A DNA stretch of 64,000 nucleotides. It comes from Lachnospiraceae bacterium. Lineage in GTDB: Bacteria; Bacillota; Clostridia; Lachnospirales; Lachnospiraceae. Under the pieces are notes generated by a model. It saw only the letters and a list, made by a program, of their open reading frames with translations, was not told the origin of the DNA and ran no database searches. Both the position numbers and the translations under genes were made by a program. How positions within the stretch are numbered: the stretch's first letter is position 1; every line of letters starts with the position of its first letter. The stretch covers positions 1-64,000 of the forward strand of contig JAAWAC010000031.1 of NCBI GenBank assembly GCA_022791975.1, given 5' to 3'. Below, in pieces: positions 17,962 to 27,381 of this stretch.

Positions 17962-19209
17962 ATGGGGAAAAGAGTGTTAATCATAGGTGGCGGTGCCTCT
18001 GGGCTTATGGCAGCCATTATGGCGGCTGGGGAGGGGGCCAAGGTCACGGTGCTGGAGAGGGAATCCCAGGTGGGGAAAAAGCTGCTGGTTACGGGAAATG
18101 GCCGGTGCAATCTGAGCAACCGGAATCAGCAGCTGTCCAATTATCGCTGTGAGAAGCCGGAGTTTGTGGCCCGGGCTCTTGGTGTTTTTGGACAGACGGA
18201 GACGCAGGAGTTTTTTCAGCAGCTGGGCATTTATTTGAAGGATAAAAACGGGTATCTCTATCCCTACAGCCAGCAGGCCACGGCAGTGGCAGATGTACTG
18301 CGCATGGAGGCGGTGGAGCGGGGGGTCAAGCTGTCCTGTAACACCAGCATCCAAGGGATAGAAAAGAAAGAGGGACGTTTCCTGGTGAAAACTCCGGGAT
18401 GGACCTATGAGGGGGAGGCTTTGCTATTGGCCTGCGGCTCCCTGGCCCACGGGGGAAGCGGGGACGGCTATGTATATGCAAAGCAGTTCGGACATGAGGT
18501 AACCCCGGTGCTTCCGGCCCTGGTACAGCTGAAAGCCTCCCGGGACTGGCCGGGACAGCTGGCGGGAATCCGCATGGATGCCCGGGTGAGCCTGCTGGTA
18601 GGGGAGGAACTACTGGCAGAGGACACAGGAGAGGTGCAGTTTCTGTCCTATGGAATATCTGGCATTCCAGTATTTCAGGTGAGTCGCTATGGAGCCCGGG
18701 CACTGGCCCAAAAAAGCCAGGTGGAGGTAAGACTTCACCTTTTGCCTTCCTTTTCCAGAGAGGAGTTAGAAGCATTTTTGGCTAAGCGAGTGGAGGGCAA
18801 AGGCACTAGAGCTGTGGAGCCCTGGCTGTTAGGGCTATTTCCCCAAAAGCTGATTCCTGTACTCTTAAAAAGGGCTGGGATTTCCAAGGGGCAGAGAGCC
18901 AGGGAGCTGACCAGGCAGGACTTGGGGCGGCTGGCAGAGGAAATCAGTCAATTTCGGGTTCCCATAGTGGGAACCAATGGGTATTCCCAGGCTCAGATAT
19001 GTACGGGAGGAATTGGGCTTGCGCAGGTGAAGCCGGAAACCATGGAATCCTCCCTGGTATCCGGGCTTTATTTTGCCGGAGAAATATTGGATGTGGATGG
19101 CGCCTGCGGAGGCTATAACCTTCAATGGGCCTGGACCAGCGGCTGTCTGGCGGGACGAGGAGCGGCCAGAGGAGAAACAGCCAGAGGAAAGGAAGCAGAG
19201 AGAATATGA
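17962..19209 (+). CDS. BaiN/HI0933-like NAD(P)/FAD-dependent oxidoreductase
   Basis: A 415-residue flavoprotein. The N-terminus RVLIIGGGASGLMAAIMAA is the FAD dinucleotide-binding motif, followed by the family signature GKKLLVTGNGRCNLSN and, at the C-terminus, GLYFAGEILDVDGACGGYNL. Homologues include BaiN, which reduces bile-acid intermediates, but most members have no known substrate, so the name should not be taken as bile-acid activity. It follows the PLP gene by 21 bases and shares an ATGA stop-start with the next flavoprotein. Confidence 0.9.
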   Translation: MGKRVLIIGGGASGLMAAIMAAGEGAKVTVLERESQVGKKLLVTGNGRCNLSNRNQQLSNYRCEKPEFVARALGVFGQTETQEFFQQLGIYLKDKNGYLYPYSQQATAVADVLRMEAVERGVKLSCNTSIQGIEKKEGRFLVKTPGWTYEGEALLLACGSLAHGGSGDGYVYAKQFGHEVTPVLPALVQLKASRDWPGQLAGIRMDARVSLLVGEELLAEDTGEVQFLSYGISGIPVFQVSRYGARALAQKSQVEVRLHLLPSFSREELEAFLAKRVEGKGTRAVEPWLLGLFPQKLIPVLLKRAGISKGQRARELTRQDLGRLAEEISQFRVPIVGTNGYSQAQICTGGIGLAQVKPETMESSLVSGLYFAGEILDVDGACGGYNLQWAWTSGCLAGRGAARGETARGKEAERI

Positions 19210-20849
19210 TTCGAATCGCACAGCTGAAGCTGCCAGTGGGACATGGGCCGGAGGATTTACAGGATCAGGCAGCCCGGGCACTTGGCATCCCCAAGGCCCG
19301 GATAGAAGAAATGAAGATCCGGAAAAAATCCTTGGATGCCAGGAAAAAGCCTCTGCAATATGTGTATGTGGTGGATGTGAAAGCTTCCGGGGAGAAAAAG
19401 ATCCTGGGACGCCGGCACAGTTCCCAGATTGGACCTGCAAAGGAAACGCCCTATGTGCTTCCAAGGCCTGGAAAAGAGCGGCTTGGAAGCCGGCCGGTTA
19501 TCGTAGGCAGCGGTCCGGCTGGATTGTTTTGTGCCTGGATGCTTGCCAGGGCCGGGTATGCGCCTTTGGTGCTGGAGCGAGGGCAAAGGGTCCGGGAGCG
19601 GCAAAAAATCGTGGAAAAATTTTGGCAGGGAGCTAAGCTTACGCCCAATACCAATGTACAGTTTGGGGAGGGCGGCGCAGGTACCTTTTCCGACGGGAAG
19701 CTTAATACCCTGGTAAAAGATCCCAGGGGGCGTGGACAAAAGGTGCTGGAGCTCTTTGTGGAGGCCGGGGCGCCGGAGCGGATTTTATATGAGAATAAAC
19801 CCCATCTGGGCACGGATATTCTTGTGGAAATCGTAGAAAATATACGGCGGGAGCTGGAGGCTCTGGGTGGTCAGGTGCTTTTTGGCCAGTGTCTTGCAGG
19901 GCTTGTAACAGAGGGAGGCCGCATCCAGGCCGTAGAGGTGGAGCCGGTGGGAGAGACGGATTCCCAGGGACAAGCAAGGGCGGATATCTTAGGGAAGGGA
20001 GTGTGGATGCTGCCAGCAGATGTACTGGTGCTGGCTGTGGGACATTCGGCCCGGGACACGCTTGCCATGCTTGCAAAGGCCGGGGTTCCCATGGAGCAGA
20101 AAGCCTTTGCAGTAGGAGTGCGGGTGGAGCATCCCCAGGAAATGATAAACCGGGCGCAGTATGGGGAAAATTATCCCGGGGAGCTTCCAGCGGCGGCCTA
20201 CAAGGTGACCCGGAAAACAGCTTCTGGCCGGGGAGTATATTCTTTCTGTATGTGTCCGGGAGGCTATGTGGTGGATGCCTCCTCTGAGGAGGGGCGTCTG
20301 GCAGTAAACGGAATGAGCTATCAGGCTCGGGATGGAAAAAACGCCAACAGTGCCATGATTGTGACCGTTGGCCCAGAAGATTTTGGAAGCACAGATGTGC
20401 TGGCAGGAGTCCGGTTCCAGCAAAAGCTTGAGCAGCAGGCCTTTTTGACAGGGGTGGGAAAGATACCCGTGCAGCTTTTGGGAGACTTTCTGAAAAAGCA
20501 GCCCTCCCGCTGTCTGGGAAAGGTGGAGCCTTGTATCAGGGGTCAGTGGAGCTTCGGGGATGTGCGGGGAATTTTTCCTGGAGAGCTCTCAGAAGCTCTG
20601 GCGGAGGGCATAGCCGGCTGTGGGCAGCTGATCCCAGGCTTTGACAGGCCGGATGCGGTCCTGGCCGGTGTGGAGAGCAGAACCTCTTCCCCGGTGCGAA
20701 TTCTTCGCGGAGAGCAGCTGGAAAGTCAGATGGGAGGCCTGTTTCCCTGTGGGGAGGGGGCCGGTTATGCGGGAGGAATTACCTCAGCTGCCATGGATGG
20801 TCTTCGGGTGGCGGAGAAAATTATAAGCCGTTATGCGCCCCTTTTGTAG
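19206..20849 (+). CDS. FAD-dependent oxidoreductase, COG2509-like
   Basis: A 547-residue flavoprotein. Residues 1-75 form a small N-terminal domain (RIAQLKLPVGHGPEDL, RKKSLDARKK). The FAD site is VIVGSGPAGLFCAWMLARAG near residue 100, and NTNVQFGEGGAGTFSDGKL is a strong family signature. The C-terminus ends PCGEGAGYAGGITSAAMDG. Homologues are annotated only as FAD-dependent dehydrogenases. The ATG overlaps the stop codon of the preceding flavoprotein gene (ATGA), which argues for coupled synthesis of the two enzymes. Confidence 0.88.
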   Translation: MIRIAQLKLPVGHGPEDLQDQAARALGIPKARIEEMKIRKKSLDARKKPLQYVYVVDVKASGEKKILGRRHSSQIGPAKETPYVLPRPGKERLGSRPVIVGSGPAGLFCAWMLARAGYAPLVLERGQRVRERQKIVEKFWQGAKLTPNTNVQFGEGGAGTFSDGKLNTLVKDPRGRGQKVLELFVEAGAPERILYENKPHLGTDILVEIVENIRRELEALGGQVLFGQCLAGLVTEGGRIQAVEVEPVGETDSQGQARADILGKGVWMLPADVLVLAVGHSARDTLAMLAKAGVPMEQKAFAVGVRVEHPQEMINRAQYGENYPGELPAAAYKVTRKTASGRGVYSFCMCPGGYVVDASSEEGRLAVNGMSYQARDGKNANSAMIVTVGPEDFGSTDVLAGVRFQQKLEQQAFLTGVGKIPVQLLGDFLKKQPSRCLGKVEPCIRGQWSFGDVRGIFPGELSEALAEGIAGCGQLIPGFDRPDAVLAGVESRTSSPVRILRGEQLESQMGGLFPCGEGAGYAGGITSAAMDGLRVAEKIISRYAPLL

Positions 20850-20866
20850 GAGGAAAGGGGGCTTTT
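20837..20866 (+). terminator. Weak hairpin terminator over the flavoprotein stop codon
   Basis: GCCCCTTT (20837-20844) can pair with AAAGGGGGC (20854-20862) with one bulge, followed by TTTTC. It overlaps the stop codon and would separate this operon from the cell-shape genes. Confidence 0.4.
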
Positions 20867-21024
20867 CAGAGGGCATCGACAATTCGACAGCAGGGGACAA
20901 AAATCAAGAAAAACTTCATTTTTAAAGTATATACAAGAAAAGTTTTTTATGATAGTATATAAAATGATGCACTTTGGTTGAGGCAAAATCATGCGCAACA
21001 CAAAGGAGAAGCTGGAGGAACTTT

Positions 21025-21276
21025 ATGAAATCGAAAAACGGTTGGGTACTCCTGGTAATGCTGCTGTCCGGTATTGTGCTGGGCGGATTTCTGGGAATGT
21101 TGACCACAAACGTTACCGGGTTGTCTTGGTTGAATTATGGAGAGAGCTTTGGGCTGGAAAGTCCCATTGTGATGGATCTAGGTCTGTTGGTTTTGACCTT
21201 TGGACTGCGCATCCATATATCCATTGCCAGCATCATCGGTGTAGTTCTTGCCATTCTCATTTACCGGAAGCTATAG
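21025..21276 (+). CDS. DUF4321 small membrane protein
   Basis: An 83-residue protein with two hydrophobic helices, about residues 6-25 (GWVLLVMLLSGIVLGGFLG) and 55-80, around a loop ending in SPIVMDLGLLVLTFGLRIH. This is the DUF4321 pattern, often found in Clostridia directly ahead of radC and mreB, as here. GGAGG at 21014-21018 fits ATG 21025; an upstream in-frame start at 20974 lacks a ribosome site. The function is unknown, though its constant place suggests a link to envelope or shape. Confidence 0.8.
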   Translation: MKSKNGWVLLVMLLSGIVLGGFLGMLTTNVTGLSWLNYGESFGLESPIVMDLGLLVLTFGLRIHISIASIIGVVLAILIYRKL

Positions 21277-21326
21277 CTTCCCTTCGTTTCCAATGAGCAG
21301 TTGAGGGCCCGGCGGAAAGGAAAGAG

Positions 21327-22025
21327 ATGAAAAAGCGACAGACCATGAAGGAGCTGCGTCCGGAGGAGCAGCCTTATGAAAAATGCGTGAATCAGGGGAC
21401 AGAATATCTGACGGATACAGAGCTTTTGTCCGTGATTATCCGGGCCGGTGTGCCGGGAGTTTCGGCCTATGAGCTGGCGGACGAGATTTTGCGGAAGGCT
21501 GGGCCCTATCGAGGGCTTTTGGGTATCTGTCATCTGAGTCTGGAGGAGCTTATGACCATCCATGGGGTGGGGAGAGTGAAAGCCATCCAGGTGAAATGCA
21601 TTGCAGAGCTGTCCCGGCGAATTGCCAAGACAGCGGCAGCCTGCCAGATATCCCTGTCCACACCGGCATCGGTGGCAGATTATTTCATGGAGGATATGCG
21701 TCACGAGGAGCAGGAGCAGCTGATGCTTCTGATGGTAAATACGAAAAATTGTATTTTAAGAGAGAAATTAATATTTAAGGGAACAGTGAATTATTCCTGT
21801 GTTTCCCCCAGAGAGATTTTTATTGAAGCAGTGATGGCCAAGGCCGTACATATTGTGCTGGTACACAATCATCCCAGCGGAGACCCTGCTCCCAGTCCGG
21901 AGGATATCCATATGACCAGACAGGTCCAGGAGGCCGGGGAGCTTCTGGGGATTACGCTTCTGGACCACATTATTATTGGGGATAACTGCTATTTTAGTAT
22001 GAAGGAAGAAAAGCTTTTACCCTGA
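21327..22025 (+). CDS. radC: RadC-family JAMM/MPN protein
   Basis: A 232-residue RadC. The N-terminal helix-hairpin-helix region (LSLEELMTIHGVGRVKAIQ) is followed by the JAMM metalloprotease-like domain with HNHPSGDPAPSPED, which holds the zinc-binding His, His and Asp. Despite the name, a repair role is not supported in general and the biochemical activity is unclear. It sits 35 bases ahead of mreB, a conserved neighbourhood in Firmicutes. Confidence 0.95.
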   Translation: MKKRQTMKELRPEEQPYEKCVNQGTEYLTDTELLSVIIRAGVPGVSAYELADEILRKAGPYRGLLGICHLSLEELMTIHGVGRVKAIQVKCIAELSRRIAKTAAACQISLSTPASVADYFMEDMRHEEQEQLMLLMVNTKNCILREKLIFKGTVNYSCVSPREIFIEAVMAKAVHIVLVHNHPSGDPAPSPEDIHMTRQVQEAGELLGITLLDHIIIGDNCYFSMKEEKLLP

Positions 22026-22059
22026 AATCAGAATTACCAGCGAGAAAGGAAGAAGAAAC

Positions 22060-23067
22060 ATGGCAGTACAATGCTTTGGGTGCGATTTAGGTACGAATAC
22101 GATAAAAATATACAGCAGAGAGGCAGACACCATCTTTAGTCAGAAAAATATGGTGGCCATTGAGGAAAAAAAGGGCATGATCGCCTATGGGGATGAGGCC
22201 TATGATATGTATGAGAAGGCTCCCTCCAATATCAATGTACTGTATCCCATGGCCTTTGGCACCGTTGCCAGCATTACCTATATGCAGGAGTTTCTGCGGG
22301 CCTTTCTGGAGGACCATGCTAAGGGACCCTTAAAGGGAGCCGATTTTTATATGGCCCTGCCCACCGATGTGCAGGATAGGGTGTTTTCCACTCTGGTACA
22401 GGGAATAGGGCTTAAGTCAAAGCATGTGTGTATGGTGGACAAGCCGGTGGCAGCAGGATTGGGTCTTGGTCTTGATGTGACCCAGGCGCAGGGTGTGATG
22501 TTGGTGGATGTGGGAGCGGATACCACGGAGATTTCCATTCTCTCCCTGGGGGGAACCGTGACCAGCAAGCTAATCAAAATGGGTGGAAACAAAATGGATG
22601 AGGCCATTTCCGGGGCCATCCGCCGGGAATACGGTTATTATATAGGAGGCAAGACTGCGGAGCTCTTAAAGAGGGAGCTGGGCTATGTGCCGGGGAGCGC
22701 GGACAAGAAAATAGAGATCTGCGGCCGCAATATGGCCCTTGGTTTGCCAGCGCTTTTAGAGGTCAACGGAGACTTTGTGGCGGAATCCATCAAGGAGCAG
22801 CTTAAGACCATAGTGGATTCCATTAAGATGATCCTGGAGCGCACGCCGCCAGAGCTGGGCGTGGATATTATTCGCAACGGCATCTTTTTAACAGGAGGAG
22901 TGGCAAATCTTACGGGATTGGATGGCCTAATCGCCGCGTCCACCAACATTAAGGTTAATACAGTGGAGAAGCCGGAGGAATGTGTGGCCAGAGGGCTATC
23001 CCGAATTATCAATGAAAAGGAATTCCGGGATCTGACCTTTATCACCAAGGAACAGACCTATAATTAA
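22060..23067 (+). CDS. mreB: Rod-shape protein MreB
   Basis: A 335-residue actin-fold ATPase that forms membrane-bound filaments guiding side-wall synthesis. The phosphate 1 loop is GCDLGTNTIKIY, the phosphate 2 motif is LVDVGADTTEISIL, and the adenosine motif is FLTGGVANLTGLDG. Length is normal. It heads the mreB-mreC-mreD-PBP2 set with short gaps, so one transcript is likely. Confidence 0.96.
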   Translation: MAVQCFGCDLGTNTIKIYSREADTIFSQKNMVAIEEKKGMIAYGDEAYDMYEKAPSNINVLYPMAFGTVASITYMQEFLRAFLEDHAKGPLKGADFYMALPTDVQDRVFSTLVQGIGLKSKHVCMVDKPVAAGLGLGLDVTQAQGVMLVDVGADTTEISILSLGGTVTSKLIKMGGNKMDEAISGAIRREYGYYIGGKTAELLKRELGYVPGSADKKIEICGRNMALGLPALLEVNGDFVAESIKEQLKTIVDSIKMILERTPPELGVDIIRNGIFLTGGVANLTGLDGLIAASTNIKVNTVEKPEECVARGLSRIINEKEFRDLTFITKEQTYN

Positions 23068-23080
23068 AGACAGGTGTATA

Positions 23081-23935
23081 ATGAAAAAAAGAAATAAATT
23101 TTCCGTGCCAAGCAAATATTTGTTTGCCGGGCTGGCGTTGGGGTGTGTCCTTTTGATGGGGATATCCTTTGTCACAGGATTTTCCGGGGGCTTTGTGAAC
23201 ACGGCGGCCGGATACCTGTTTGTTCCTATTCAGCGGGGGCTCAACAGTGCAGGAAGCTGGCTCAGGGACAAGACGGATAATTTTGAGGCCCTCCAGGAGG
23301 CTCAGGAGCTGAATGAAAAGCTTCAGGTCCAGATTGATGAGTTGATCATGGAGAACAGCCAGCTACAGCAGGATCGCTATGAGCTGGCGGAGCTTCGAAC
23401 CCTCTATGAACTGGATGAAAATTACAGCGATTATGAGAAGGTGGCGGCCCGCATTATCGGTAAGGATGCGGGAAACTGGTTCAGCAGCTTTCTGATTGAC
23501 AAGGGGACGGATGATGGCATCGCTGTGGGAATGAATGTGATTGCCGGCAGCGGCCTGGTGGGGATTGTCACCAAGGTGGGCGGTAGCTGGGCCCAGGTCC
23601 GGTCCATCATCGATGATGCCACCAATGTGAGCGCCACTGTGCTTTCCACCTCAGACCCCTGCTTTGTAACCGGGGATTTGCAGCTGATGAATGAGGGGGT
23701 AATCCGGATTACACAGCTGAAAACAGAGGAGGGAAGCATCAATAAGGGGGATAAGGTGCTGACCTCCCATATCAGCGACAAATACCAGGAGGGAATTTTA
23801 ATCGGCTATGTGAATGAGATTTCTCTGGATTCCAATAACCTGACGTATTCTGGGACCCTGACGCCAGCCGTGGATTTTGAGTATCTGCACACGGTGCTGG
23901 TGATCACGGATCTGAAGCAGACAGCAGAGGAATGA
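23081..23935 (+). CDS. mreC: Rod-shape protein MreC
   Basis: A 284-residue bitopic membrane protein. One helix lies at about residues 11-30, then a coiled coil (about 60-105, EAQELNEKLQVQIDELIMEN) and the beta-barrel region with ARIIGKDAGNWFSSFLIDKG and a typical INKGDKVLTS turn. MreC links the cytoplasmic MreB filament to PBP2 outside the membrane. It is 13 bases after mreB and 15 before mreD. Confidence 0.96.
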   Translation: MKKRNKFSVPSKYLFAGLALGCVLLMGISFVTGFSGGFVNTAAGYLFVPIQRGLNSAGSWLRDKTDNFEALQEAQELNEKLQVQIDELIMENSQLQQDRYELAELRTLYELDENYSDYEKVAARIIGKDAGNWFSSFLIDKGTDDGIAVGMNVIAGSGLVGIVTKVGGSWAQVRSIIDDATNVSATVLSTSDPCFVTGDLQLMNEGVIRITQLKTEEGSINKGDKVLTSHISDKYQEGILIGYVNEISLDSNNLTYSGTLTPAVDFEYLHTVLVITDLKQTAEE

Positions 23936-23950
23936 TAGAGGAGGATTTTC

Positions 23951-24472
23951 ATGCGGCGGAAGATCACGGTATTTTTGCTGATTATCTTGTGTTTTATTTT
24001 GCAGAATACGGTTTTTCAGGCTCTGTCCCTGGCGTCGGTTTCCCCCAATCTTTTACTGGTAGTGACGGCCTCCTTTGGCTTGATGCGGGGAGAGAAGGAA
24101 GGACTTTTAACCGGATTTTTCTGCGGGATGTTAATGGATATTTTTTACGGCAGAGTGTTAGGCTTTTATGCCCTGCTCTACCTGTTTATCGGATATGGCA
24201 ACGGGATTTTTCACCGGCTGTTTCTGGACGAGGATATTAAGCTTCCCATGGTGTGGATTGCATTCAGCGATTTAGCCTATGGGCTTTTGCTGTACTTTTT
24301 CCTGTTTTTTCTCCGGGGAAAATTTGACTTTGCATATTACCTGCTCCATATTATCATTCCGGAGCTGATTTATACGGTGGTTGTAACTCTGGGGCTTTAT
24401 TGGCTGATCCGCCGGTTGAACTGGTGGTTGGAAAAGCATGAGGAGGATTCGCCAGGTAAAGAGGAGTTTTGA
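23951..24472 (+). CDS. mreD: Rod-shape protein MreD
   Basis: A 173-residue, almost wholly hydrophobic protein with five or six membrane helices, matching MreD in length and place. The family-like segment is SPNLLLVVTASFGLMRGEKEG followed by GFFCGMLMDIFYG. It belongs to the elongasome with MreC, PBP2 and RodA. GAGGAGG lies 8 bases ahead of the ATG, and its stop overlaps the start region of the PBP2 gene. Confidence 0.93.
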   Translation: MRRKITVFLLIILCFILQNTVFQALSLASVSPNLLLVVTASFGLMRGEKEGLLTGFFCGMLMDIFYGRVLGFYALLYLFIGYGNGIFHRLFLDEDIKLPMVWIAFSDLAYGLLLYFFLFFLRGKFDFAYYLLHIIIPELIYTVVVTLGLYWLIRRLNWWLEKHEEDSPGKEEF

Positions 24473-24474
24473 AA

Positions 24475-27363
24475 TTGATAAAGGATATCAGAGAAGCCAT
24501 ATGGAATTTTATAAAATCCAGGACATTTTTTCTAATGCTGGTTTTTATTGTATTGTTTGCCATTCTGCTTCAGCGGGTTTTTTACCTGCAAATTGTCAGA
24601 GGCGGAGAGTACCAGGACACCTTTGCACTGAAAACGGAAAAGCAGATGAGCCTGTCCAGCACCAGAGGAAATATTTTTGATAGAAATGGAAAGCTGTTGG
24701 CATACAGCGAGCTTTCTTATTCTGTGACCATTGAGGACAATGGCAGCTACGTAAACGGAGACACCAAGAATGCCCAGCTCAATGAGACCATCTACCGGTT
24801 GATTCAGCTGGTAGAAAAAAACGGGGACAGTACCCTTCACGATTTCGGTATTCTCTACGAAAACGGAAAATATAAGTTCACCCAGGAGGGGACGGCGCTT
24901 TTGCGCTTTAAGGCGGATGTATACGGGCGGGCCAAGATTAGCGATCTAAAGCCCAAGGAGGAGCTGGCCACAGCAGAGGACATGATGGAGTATCTGTGCT
25001 CGGATGATAAGTACTGGCTCCCAGATACCTATACGGAGGAGGAGAAGGAACGGTATAAGATTTCCGTAGATGGCTATACTCCTCAGGAGAAGTTAAAAAT
25101 TCTCAATATCCGAAGCAATATGTTTGCCAATAATTATCGCCGGTATATGACTACCACGGTGGCCACGGATGTGTCGGAGGAGACTGTGGCGTCTGTCTTG
25201 GAGAACCAGGATACCCTGCAAGGGGTGGATATTGCCCAGAGCAGCGTGCGGGTGTATCCGGACAGTCAATATTTTGCATCCATTATCGGCTATATTGGAA
25301 AGGCCTCCCAGGAGGAGCTGGATGAGCTTCAGGCCCAGGACGAAACCTACGAGCTGAATGACATTATCGGAAAAGCCGGCATTGAGCAATACATGGAGCG
25401 GGAGCTCCAGGGAACCAAGGGCTATGAGACCATGTATGTGGACAGCATGGGAAAGGTGCTGGAGATCACGGAGAGCGTAATGCCGGTACCAGGCAACGAT
25501 CTGTATCTGACCATTGACGGGGATTTAAATATTGCCATATACAACATTATTGAGCAGGAGCTGGCGGGAATTGTGCTCTCCAAAATCCGCAATATAAAAG
25601 AATATATCCCCGGGGAAAGGGATGGTCCCAGCTCCATTGTGATCCCGATCTATGATGTATACAACGCCATGATCGCCAACAATATTCTGGACAGCAATCA
25701 TTTCCGGGAGCCAGACGCCACGGAGCTGGAAAAAAGCGTGTATGAGCGATTGCAGATACGCAGAGAGGAAGTGCTGAACTCTCTGGAGGAGCAGCTTCGC
25801 ATGGAGGCTCCGCCCGCCTACCAGGACTTGTCCCGGGAAATGCAGGTTTATATGAGCTATCTGGTATCAGATGTGCTTATGGGGGAGAATCAGGTGCTTA
25901 TGAGGTCCGCGGTGGATGTAACTGACGAGACATATCTTCTCTGGACCAAGGAGGAGGTCATAAGCTTAAAGGAGTATCTCCAGTATGCCATTTCCATGAA
26001 TTGGATTGATGTGACCCGGGTGGCCAGCGACAATCCCTATATGGATTCCGGGGAGGTTTATGAGGCTGTACTGCAATATATGCGGGATTATCTGGAAGCA
26101 GACGCAGAATTTGAAAAAATGCTGTACAAATATATGCTGTTGGATGATGTTATCACAGGCAGTGAAATTTGTCTTTTATTATACGACCAAAATGTGTTAG
26201 AATATAATGAAGAGCTGGCAGCACGACTTCAGGACGGTTCCCTTTCCGCCTATACCTTTATGACCGATCGGATTCGGGAGCTTGAGATTACGCCAGGGCA
26301 GCTGGCCCTGGACCCCTGTAGCGCAGGCTGTGTGGTGGTGGATGTAAATACAGGGGATGTGCTGGCGCTGGTGGATTATCCAGGTTATGACAACAATCGT
26401 CTGACCAATACAGTGGATGCAGGGTATTTTAACCAACTTTTGAATGATTCGGCCACGCCCTTTGTAAACCGGGCCACCCAGGAGGCCACGGCGCCTGGGT
26501 CTACGTTTAAGCCTCTTTCGGCCATTGCCGGCTTGGAGGAAGGGGTGATTACCCCCTCGGAGACCATGCTTACCAGGGGGGTGTACGACACCATTACGCC
26601 CTCCAAAACCTGCTGGATTTATACCCAGTACGGCGGCAGTCATGGAAGCGAGAATGTGACCACTGCTATCCGGGATTCCTGTAACTACTATTTTTATGAG
26701 GTGGGATACCGGCTTTCCGACGGAAAGAATGGCAGCTTTTCCAATGAGAAGGGGCTGTCAGTCTTTCATAAATATGCGGAGATGTTTGGATTGGGAGACC
26801 CTTCCGGGGTGGAGATATCCGAACGGCCTCCTCAGATATCCGATGAGCTGCCTGTGGATACCGCCATTGGGCAGGGTACCAACAACTATACATTGACGCA
26901 GCTGGCCCGCTACGTGGCGGCGTTGGCCAACCAGGGCACCTGCTACAATATTACATTGCTGGATAAGCTTACAAACTCTGAGGGAGAGCTGCTGGAGGAT
27001 TACCAGGCGGAAGTATTTAACCAGGTGGAGATTCAGCAGTCTACCTGGGACGCGGTGCGATCGGGCATGCGGCTGATGGCAGAGGGCAACAGCACCTTAA
27101 GCAGTCTGGGGATTTCTATGGGAGGCAAAACTGGTACGGCCGAGCAGTCCAAGCGTCGTCCCAACCACGCTGTATTTGTGGGGTTTGCGCCCTATGATCA
27201 GCCGGAGATTGCCATTGCCACCCGAATTGCCAATGGCTACACCTCCGCCAATGCTTTGGAAATTTCCGCTGAGGTGTTAAAGTATCACTATAATCTGGTA
27301 GACAAAGACGAACTGATTACCGGTGAGGCCAGCGAAGCCACCAACGTGACCATTGCAGATTAA
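24475..27363 (+). CDS. mrdA: Penicillin-binding protein 2 (class B transpeptidase), enlarged
   Basis: A 962-residue class B PBP that cross-links peptidoglycan during elongation. One membrane helix (about 18-36) is followed by the dimerisation domain and the transpeptidase with active-site GSTFK (S676, K679), SCN (735-737) and KTGT (885-888). Typical PBP2 proteins have about 600-700 residues; here a large helical, acidic insert lies between about residues 360 and 620. There is no ATG near the start. TTG 24475 has GAGGAG eight bases upstream; TTG 24469 is in frame but too close to that site. The gene overlaps or abuts mreD and is followed by minC. Confidence 0.93.
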   Translation: MIKDIREAIWNFIKSRTFFLMLVFIVLFAILLQRVFYLQIVRGGEYQDTFALKTEKQMSLSSTRGNIFDRNGKLLAYSELSYSVTIEDNGSYVNGDTKNAQLNETIYRLIQLVEKNGDSTLHDFGILYENGKYKFTQEGTALLRFKADVYGRAKISDLKPKEELATAEDMMEYLCSDDKYWLPDTYTEEEKERYKISVDGYTPQEKLKILNIRSNMFANNYRRYMTTTVATDVSEETVASVLENQDTLQGVDIAQSSVRVYPDSQYFASIIGYIGKASQEELDELQAQDETYELNDIIGKAGIEQYMERELQGTKGYETMYVDSMGKVLEITESVMPVPGNDLYLTIDGDLNIAIYNIIEQELAGIVLSKIRNIKEYIPGERDGPSSIVIPIYDVYNAMIANNILDSNHFREPDATELEKSVYERLQIRREEVLNSLEEQLRMEAPPAYQDLSREMQVYMSYLVSDVLMGENQVLMRSAVDVTDETYLLWTKEEVISLKEYLQYAISMNWIDVTRVASDNPYMDSGEVYEAVLQYMRDYLEADAEFEKMLYKYMLLDDVITGSEICLLLYDQNVLEYNEELAARLQDGSLSAYTFMTDRIRELEITPGQLALDPCSAGCVVVDVNTGDVLALVDYPGYDNNRLTNTVDAGYFNQLLNDSATPFVNRATQEATAPGSTFKPLSAIAGLEEGVITPSETMLTRGVYDTITPSKTCWIYTQYGGSHGSENVTTAIRDSCNYYFYEVGYRLSDGKNGSFSNEKGLSVFHKYAEMFGLGDPSGVEISERPPQISDELPVDTAIGQGTNNYTLTQLARYVAALANQGTCYNITLLDKLTNSEGELLEDYQAEVFNQVEIQQSTWDAVRSGMRLMAEGNSTLSSLGISMGGKTGTAEQSKRRPNHAVFVGFAPYDQPEIAIATRIANGYTSANALEISAEVLKYHYNLVDKDELITGEASEATNVTIAD

Positions 27364-27381
27364 GCAGAAAAGAGGAACCAC

